Shown here piece after piece: positions 60,441-64,000 of a stretch of DNA of 64,000 nucleotides (the stretch's first letter is position 1; each line of letters opens with the position of its first letter). Below the pieces are notes generated by a model. That model did not search any database. It had not been told where the DNA came from and saw only the letters and a list, made by a program, of their open reading frames with translations. The stretch spans positions 1 to 64,000 of the forward strand of contig CAURGH010000010.1 in the NCBI GenBank assembly GCA_963524305.1, in the 5' to 3' direction. The translations under genes and the position numbers were made by a program. This DNA comes from JABCPH02 sp963524305. GTDB taxonomy: Bacteria > Fusobacteriota > Fusobacteriia > Fusobacteriales > Leptotrichiaceae.

Positions 60441-61529
60441 ATGAGTTCAAAAATATTATTAACACCGGGACCAACTAATATCCCAGAAAGATATCTAGAA
60501 ATTTTGGGAAAGGATATAATACACCACAGAACTCCGGCGTTTAGAAAAGTTTTAATAGAAACTAATGAAAATTTGAAAAAAGTTTTTAAAACAAAAAATG
60601 ATGTTTCAGTAGTAACTTCTTCAGGAACAGGTGTTATGGAAGCAGCTGTTGTTAACTTCTTTTCAAAAGGAGATAAAGTTATAGTTGTAAATACTGGATA
60701 TTTTGGAGATAGATTCAGAAAAATTGCTGAAATTTATGGATTAGAAGTAATTAATTTGGAATACGAATTTGGAGAAAGCTATAAATTGGAAGATGTAAAA
60801 AAAGCATTGGATGAAAATAGTGATGTAAAAGGTATTTTAGCTACTCATAGTGAAACTTCAGTTGGAATCTTGAATAACATTAAAGCATTAGGAGATTTGA
60901 CTAAAAATACAGATGTTTTATTAGTTGTTGATACAATAAGTGGACTTGTTGTAAATGAGTTTGATTTTGATAATTGGGGAGTAGATGTTGCGATTGCAGG
61001 AAGTCAAAAAGCATTCTTGATACCACCAGGATTGGCATTTGTAGCTGTAAGTGATAAAGCTAAAAAAGCTATGGAAAGATCAGATTTACCAAAATATTAT
61101 TTCAGTATTCAACAATATGAAAAATATTTTGAAGAAATTGGAGAAACACCTTACACTCCAGCAATTTCATTAATTTTAGCTTTACATCAATCAGTAGAAG
61201 ATGTTGTTAATAAAGGAATTGACAATATTATTAAAGAAAAATATGAATTGAGAAAATTCATTGAAGAAAAAGCTAAAAACTTAGGATTTGAATTACTTGT
61301 AAAAGAAGAAGAAAATAGAACAAATACTTTAGTTTCTATTTATAGAGAAGGAATTGTTATTAAAACAATAATTTCAGCTTTAGAAGAAAGAGGTTACACT
61401 GTAACAGGTGGAAAAGGTAAATATGCTACAAGCCTTATGAGAATTGGAATTTTAGGTGAAATTTCAAAAGAACAATTGGAACAATTCTTCGTTGTATTTG
61501 AGGAGGAATTGAAAAAACAACTAGGATAG
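60441..61529 (+). CDS. class V aminotransferase (serine/alanine-glyoxylate type)
   Basis: The 362-residue PLP enzyme has LLTPGPTNIPERYLEILG at the N-terminus, the SSGTGVMEAAVVNF phosphate loop, and Lys190 in AGSQKAFLIPPG as the Schiff-base residue. It belongs to the alanine-glyoxylate/serine-pyruvate aminotransferase group, which also includes PucG and archaeal-type enzymes. The true amino donor is unknown. It may serve glycine-serine metabolism. It lies 31 bases after kdsA and 16 bases before lgt, so an operon is likely. No frameshift is seen. Confidence 0.88.
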   Translation: MSSKILLTPGPTNIPERYLEILGKDIIHHRTPAFRKVLIETNENLKKVFKTKNDVSVVTSSGTGVMEAAVVNFFSKGDKVIVVNTGYFGDRFRKIAEIYGLEVINLEYEFGESYKLEDVKKALDENSDVKGILATHSETSVGILNNIKALGDLTKNTDVLLVVDTISGLVVNEFDFDNWGVDVAIAGSQKAFLIPPGLAFVAVSDKAKKAMERSDLPKYYFSIQQYEKYFEEIGETPYTPAISLILALHQSVEDVVNKGIDNIIKEKYELRKFIEEKAKNLGFELLVKEEENRTNTLVSIYREGIVIKTIISALEERGYTVTGGKGKYATSLMRIGILGEISKEQLEQFFVVFEEELKKQLG

Positions 61530-61545
61530 GAGAAAAAATAATTAA

Positions 61546-62463
61546 ATGAAACCGTATTTATTTAAAGTAGGAGGATTTGAGTTAAGAATATACAGTTTAA
61601 TGTATATTCTAGCTTTTCTTATTGGGATTTTTATTTGTCTTGCTGATGATGTTGCAGAAAAAAGAGGAGTTAGAAGTAGAAAAATAGTTGAAGATTTTGC
61701 TTTTACAGCTATTGTTTCGGGATTAATTGGAGCGAGATTATATTATGTAATTCTTAGATTTTCAGATTATGCAAGTAATCCAATTTCAATTTTTAAAGTT
61801 TGGGAAGGCGGACTTGCAATTCATGGTGGAATTATAGGAGCTTTTATAGGATCTTGTATTTATGCTAAGAAAAGTAAATTAAATTTATGGGTATTGACAG
61901 ATATGGGAGTGGGAGCTTTAATGTTTGGACAATTTCTTGGTAGATTTGGAAATTTGGCAAATGGGGAAGTTCATGGAGTGCCAACTTTTACACCATTAAG
62001 TGTAATTTTCTCAGGAAAATTTAATCAATGGTGGAATGCATATCAATCAATGAGTTTAGAAGCACAAGCAAAATTCAAACCATTGGTACCATGGGGATTA
62101 GTTTTCCCGTTAGATACTCCGGCTGGTGTGGAATTTCCAAATTATCCTTTACATCCAGCGATGTTATATGAAGGATTTTTAAACTTAATAGGATTTATCA
62201 TACTTTGGTTCTATTTTAGAAAAAAAGAGAAAAATCCAGGGGTTCTAACAATGATTTACTTGATAATGTATGCAATAATTAGAACATTTGTAAGTACATT
62301 TAGAGCTGAAGATTTGCATATTTTTGGAATTAGAGCACCTTATTTAATAAGCATAATAATGGTAATTATTGGAATAATAGGAATTAAATATTTCAACAAA
62401 CAACCAGAATATGTGTATGTTTCAGAAGAAGAAGAAAAAGATTCTGATGATGAAGATGAATAA
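61546..62463 (+). CDS. lgt: prolipoprotein diacylglyceryl transferase
   Basis: Lgt transfers diacylglycerol from phosphatidylglycerol to the lipobox cysteine of prolipoproteins in the inner membrane. The 305-residue protein has seven membrane segments, the signature GRFGNLANGEVHG, HGGIIGAFIG with the essential His region, and HPAMLYEG in the late part. The acidic tail EEEEKDSDDEDE is unusual but harmless in appearance. It would serve the two lipoproteins in this window, at 19142 and 54531. Confidence 0.94.
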   Translation: MKPYLFKVGGFELRIYSLMYILAFLIGIFICLADDVAEKRGVRSRKIVEDFAFTAIVSGLIGARLYYVILRFSDYASNPISIFKVWEGGLAIHGGIIGAFIGSCIYAKKSKLNLWVLTDMGVGALMFGQFLGRFGNLANGEVHGVPTFTPLSVIFSGKFNQWWNAYQSMSLEAQAKFKPLVPWGLVFPLDTPAGVEFPNYPLHPAMLYEGFLNLIGFIILWFYFRKKEKNPGVLTMIYLIMYAIIRTFVSTFRAEDLHIFGIRAPYLISIIMVIIGIIGIKYFNKQPEYVYVSEEEEKDSDDEDE

Positions 62464-62479
62464 AAATAAATAAAAAAAG

Positions 62480-62530
62480 AGTTCGATATTACTGAAATAA
62501 CTTTAAAATTTTTCAGTTTTATCGAACTTT
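62480..62530. terminator. bidirectional terminator between lgt and the nitronate monooxygenase-type gene
   Basis: AGTTCGAT (62480-62487) pairs with ATCGAACT (62521-62528), and inner ACTGAAA (62491-62497) with TTTCAGT (62511-62517). A-runs and T-runs flank both sides, fitting two convergent genes. Confidence 0.85.
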
Positions 62531-62590
62531 TAATTTACAGTTTTCATATTTCTAGGATGAGAAATTTATTTTTTCATAATTTTTGAAAAA

Positions 62591-63685
62591 TTATTTTTTT
62601 TCACCAGTCATTAATTCATCAATTAAATCTTTTACGTGTACAATCTCTTTCAATTTGTATCCGTTAGCTCCTGAAAAGAAAAGTCCAGTTTGAAGTTTAC
62701 CCATTTGAGCATCTCCAAGACTATCAGCGATACAGTATCCAACAGCTCTAGCACCTTTTCCACGGCCACATGGGAATACACAGTTACTAATACATTGAAT
62801 TTTATTGTTATTTGGTTCTAAATTTTCAATTAAGTTAGTTTTAACGGCTCTTCCTGGATAACCAACTGGCGAACTAACAATTACAATATCCTCTTCTTTA
62901 GCATTTAATAAAGTTTTTTTGAAATTTTCACTAGCATCACATTCATAAGTTCCAATGAATCTAGTTCCCATTTGAACAGCATCAGCACCTAATTCCATAA
63001 TTTTTTGAATATCATCGTGATCCCAGATTCCACCAGCTGCGATAATTGGAAAATCTCCCCATTTATCTCTTTCTTCTTTAACTGCAGGTAAAATAGCTTC
63101 TAATTGATGTTCAGGAGCAAATAATTCATCATATTTAGCACCTTGGTGACCTCCACTTTTTGGACCTTCTACAATTACTGCACCAGGCATTTTTCCAGCA
63201 GCTTTCCATTTTTTACAAATGATTTTTAAAGCTCTAGCCGATGAAACAATAGGTACAATTGCTACATCAGGATAATCTTTCGTAAGAACAGGAAGTTCCA
63301 AAGGTAATCCTGCACCAGTAACGATAATATTAGCACCTGCTTCCAATGCATCTTTTACAACTCTTTCATAATCATTAATCGCTCTCAAAATATTACAAGC
63401 CAACGGTTTGTCGCCACAAATTTTTCTAGCATTTTTAAAAATTTCAAAAAGTGCTTCACGATTATAGGCATTTTCTGTCCCAAACGGTCTTCCATTAATT
63501 TCTTTTTTTACAAATCTCATATTTTGGTAATATCCAGTACAAATTGCACTAATTGTACCCAATCCACCATTTTTTGAAACATTTCCAGCTAGTTGGTCCC
63601 AGCTAATTCCAACACCCATTCCACCTTGTATAATGGGTTTTTCAATATAATGTTTTCCAATTTTAATTCCTTTAAGTTCTTTCAT
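62591..63685 (-). CDS. nitronate monooxygenase / FabK-like flavoprotein
   Basis: The 364-residue protein is an FMN TIM-barrel of the 2-nitropropane dioxygenase group. Visible blocks are PIIQGGMGVGISWDQLAG, VTGAGLPLELP, VEGPKSGGHQGAKYD with the family His, IIAAGGIWDHDDIQKIMELG and GADAVQMGTRFIGTYEC. Near the end are CISNCVFPCGRGKGARAVGY cysteines, seen in a subset of the family often annotated as nitronate monooxygenase. FabK-type enoyl-ACP reductases share the fold but are shorter (about 310). There are no fatty acid genes nearby. The gene is preceded by AGGAGGAAAG. Confidence 0.88.
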   Translation of the reverse strand: MKELKGIKIGKHYIEKPIIQGGMGVGISWDQLAGNVSKNGGLGTISAICTGYYQNMRFVKKEINGRPFGTENAYNREALFEIFKNARKICGDKPLACNILRAINDYERVVKDALEAGANIIVTGAGLPLELPVLTKDYPDVAIVPIVSSARALKIICKKWKAAGKMPGAVIVEGPKSGGHQGAKYDELFAPEHQLEAILPAVKEERDKWGDFPIIAAGGIWDHDDIQKIMELGADAVQMGTRFIGTYECDASENFKKTLLNAKEEDIVIVSSPVGYPGRAVKTNLIENLEPNNNKIQCISNCVFPCGRGKGARAVGYCIADSLGDAQMGKLQTGLFFSGANGYKLKEIVHVKDLIDELMTGEKK

Positions 63686-63711
63686 TCTTTCCTCCTAAGT
63701 ATTGTATTTTA

Positions 63712-64000
63712 TTATAAAGACAATATAAATGGAGGAGCTCGACTAATTTTAGTGTTAAGATTAATCGAAGTGTAATTCAATGAAAGATTTGAGAAAAAAT
63801 AAGAAAATTTAGACTTAGAAAGAATTTTTTTAAAATTCTCAATAAATTTATTTCTTATTTCATTCGTCATAAACGATATAAACGAATTTGAACATAATTT
63901 CTCAAATTTTTTAATTAGATTATTGATATCAATTGATTCAAAAATCGATAAATCTAACTTCGCTTCAGAAATATGTTTATCTAAAAGTTTCAAAAAAGTA
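63712..64000 (-). CDS. partial hypothetical protein running off the window
   Basis: The frame is open at the right edge, so the true start probably lies beyond the window. The visible 95 codons are rich in Ser, Asn, Phe and Lys, with no membrane helix (for example HISEAKLDLSIFESIDI and NKFIENFKKILSKSKFSYFF). It ends NTKISRAPPFILSL. No family is recognised. It may be a real C-terminus or only a chance open frame in AT-rich DNA. Confidence 0.35.
   Translation of the reverse strand, partial: TFLKLLDKHISEAKLDLSIFESIDINNLIKKFEKLCSNSFISFMTNEIRNKFIENFKKILSKSKFSYFFSNLSLNYTSINLNTKISRAPPFILSL

Noticed and set aside
1..64000. CRISPR arrays, Cas genes, tRNA or rRNA genes
   Set aside because: No regularly spaced direct repeats, no cas gene and no tRNA or rRNA signature was found by eye. 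A covariance search could still reveal a short RNA.

Overview
The window is AT-rich DNA (roughly 70 percent A+T by eye) with strong AGA codon use. It comes from a diderm bacterium: it carries an LPS heptosyltransferase-type gene, kdsA, lgt, an autotransporter and a two-partner secretion locus. Together with gene content typical of fermentative Fusobacteriota, this suggests a Leptotrichia-like organism. The assignment is an inference from composition and protein style, not from a search.

Layout. Positions 1-2264 are accessory debris: ends of IS256-like elements, a small membrane-protein gene, a broken DUF4291 gene, and an orphan polymorphic-toxin domain with a HEAT-repeat immunity-type partner. 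Positions 2265-4771 (minus) hold tsaD, a family 9 glycosyltransferase and a MerR regulator. Positions 5049-14063 (minus) are an arginine biosynthesis block (argC, argJ, argB, argD, a PHP phosphatase, argF). It is preceded by a leader with a promoter, a 31-codon peptide rich in early Arg codons and two tandem terminator hairpins. argD is split at 7666-9446 by an IStron: a 1,781-bp element combining a group IA-type self-splicing intron core, an intact TnpB nuclease gene and an omega-RNA-type right end. Precise splicing would rejoin argD in frame to 397 codons.

Positions 14215-18847 hold a two-domain methyltransferase and three hydrolases that could together degrade muropeptides (LD-carboxypeptidase, M19 dipeptidase, C26 amidohydrolase). 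Positions 19142-28597 are a surface-protein block: a lipoprotein subtilase autotransporter of the SphB1/NalP layout, followed by a filamentous-haemagglutinin-type TpsA and its TpsB transporter.

Positions 28643-49790 hold the complete branched-chain amino acid set (ilvD, ilvA, ilvB, ilvN, leuA, leuC, leuD, leuB, ilvC), all on the plus strand. Unrelated genes and several decayed ones (methyltransferase, YhcG-like nuclease, two small remnants) are scattered between them. Positions 49820-64000 are mostly housekeeping: two AEC transporters, a repeat-built helical protein, mtnN, a SPOR protein, an NrnA-like phosphoesterase, a TetR regulator with a long acidic tail, mnmA, an M23 peptidase, kdsA, a class V aminotransferase, lgt and a nitronate monooxygenase-type gene. 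No rRNA, tRNA or CRISPR array was seen.
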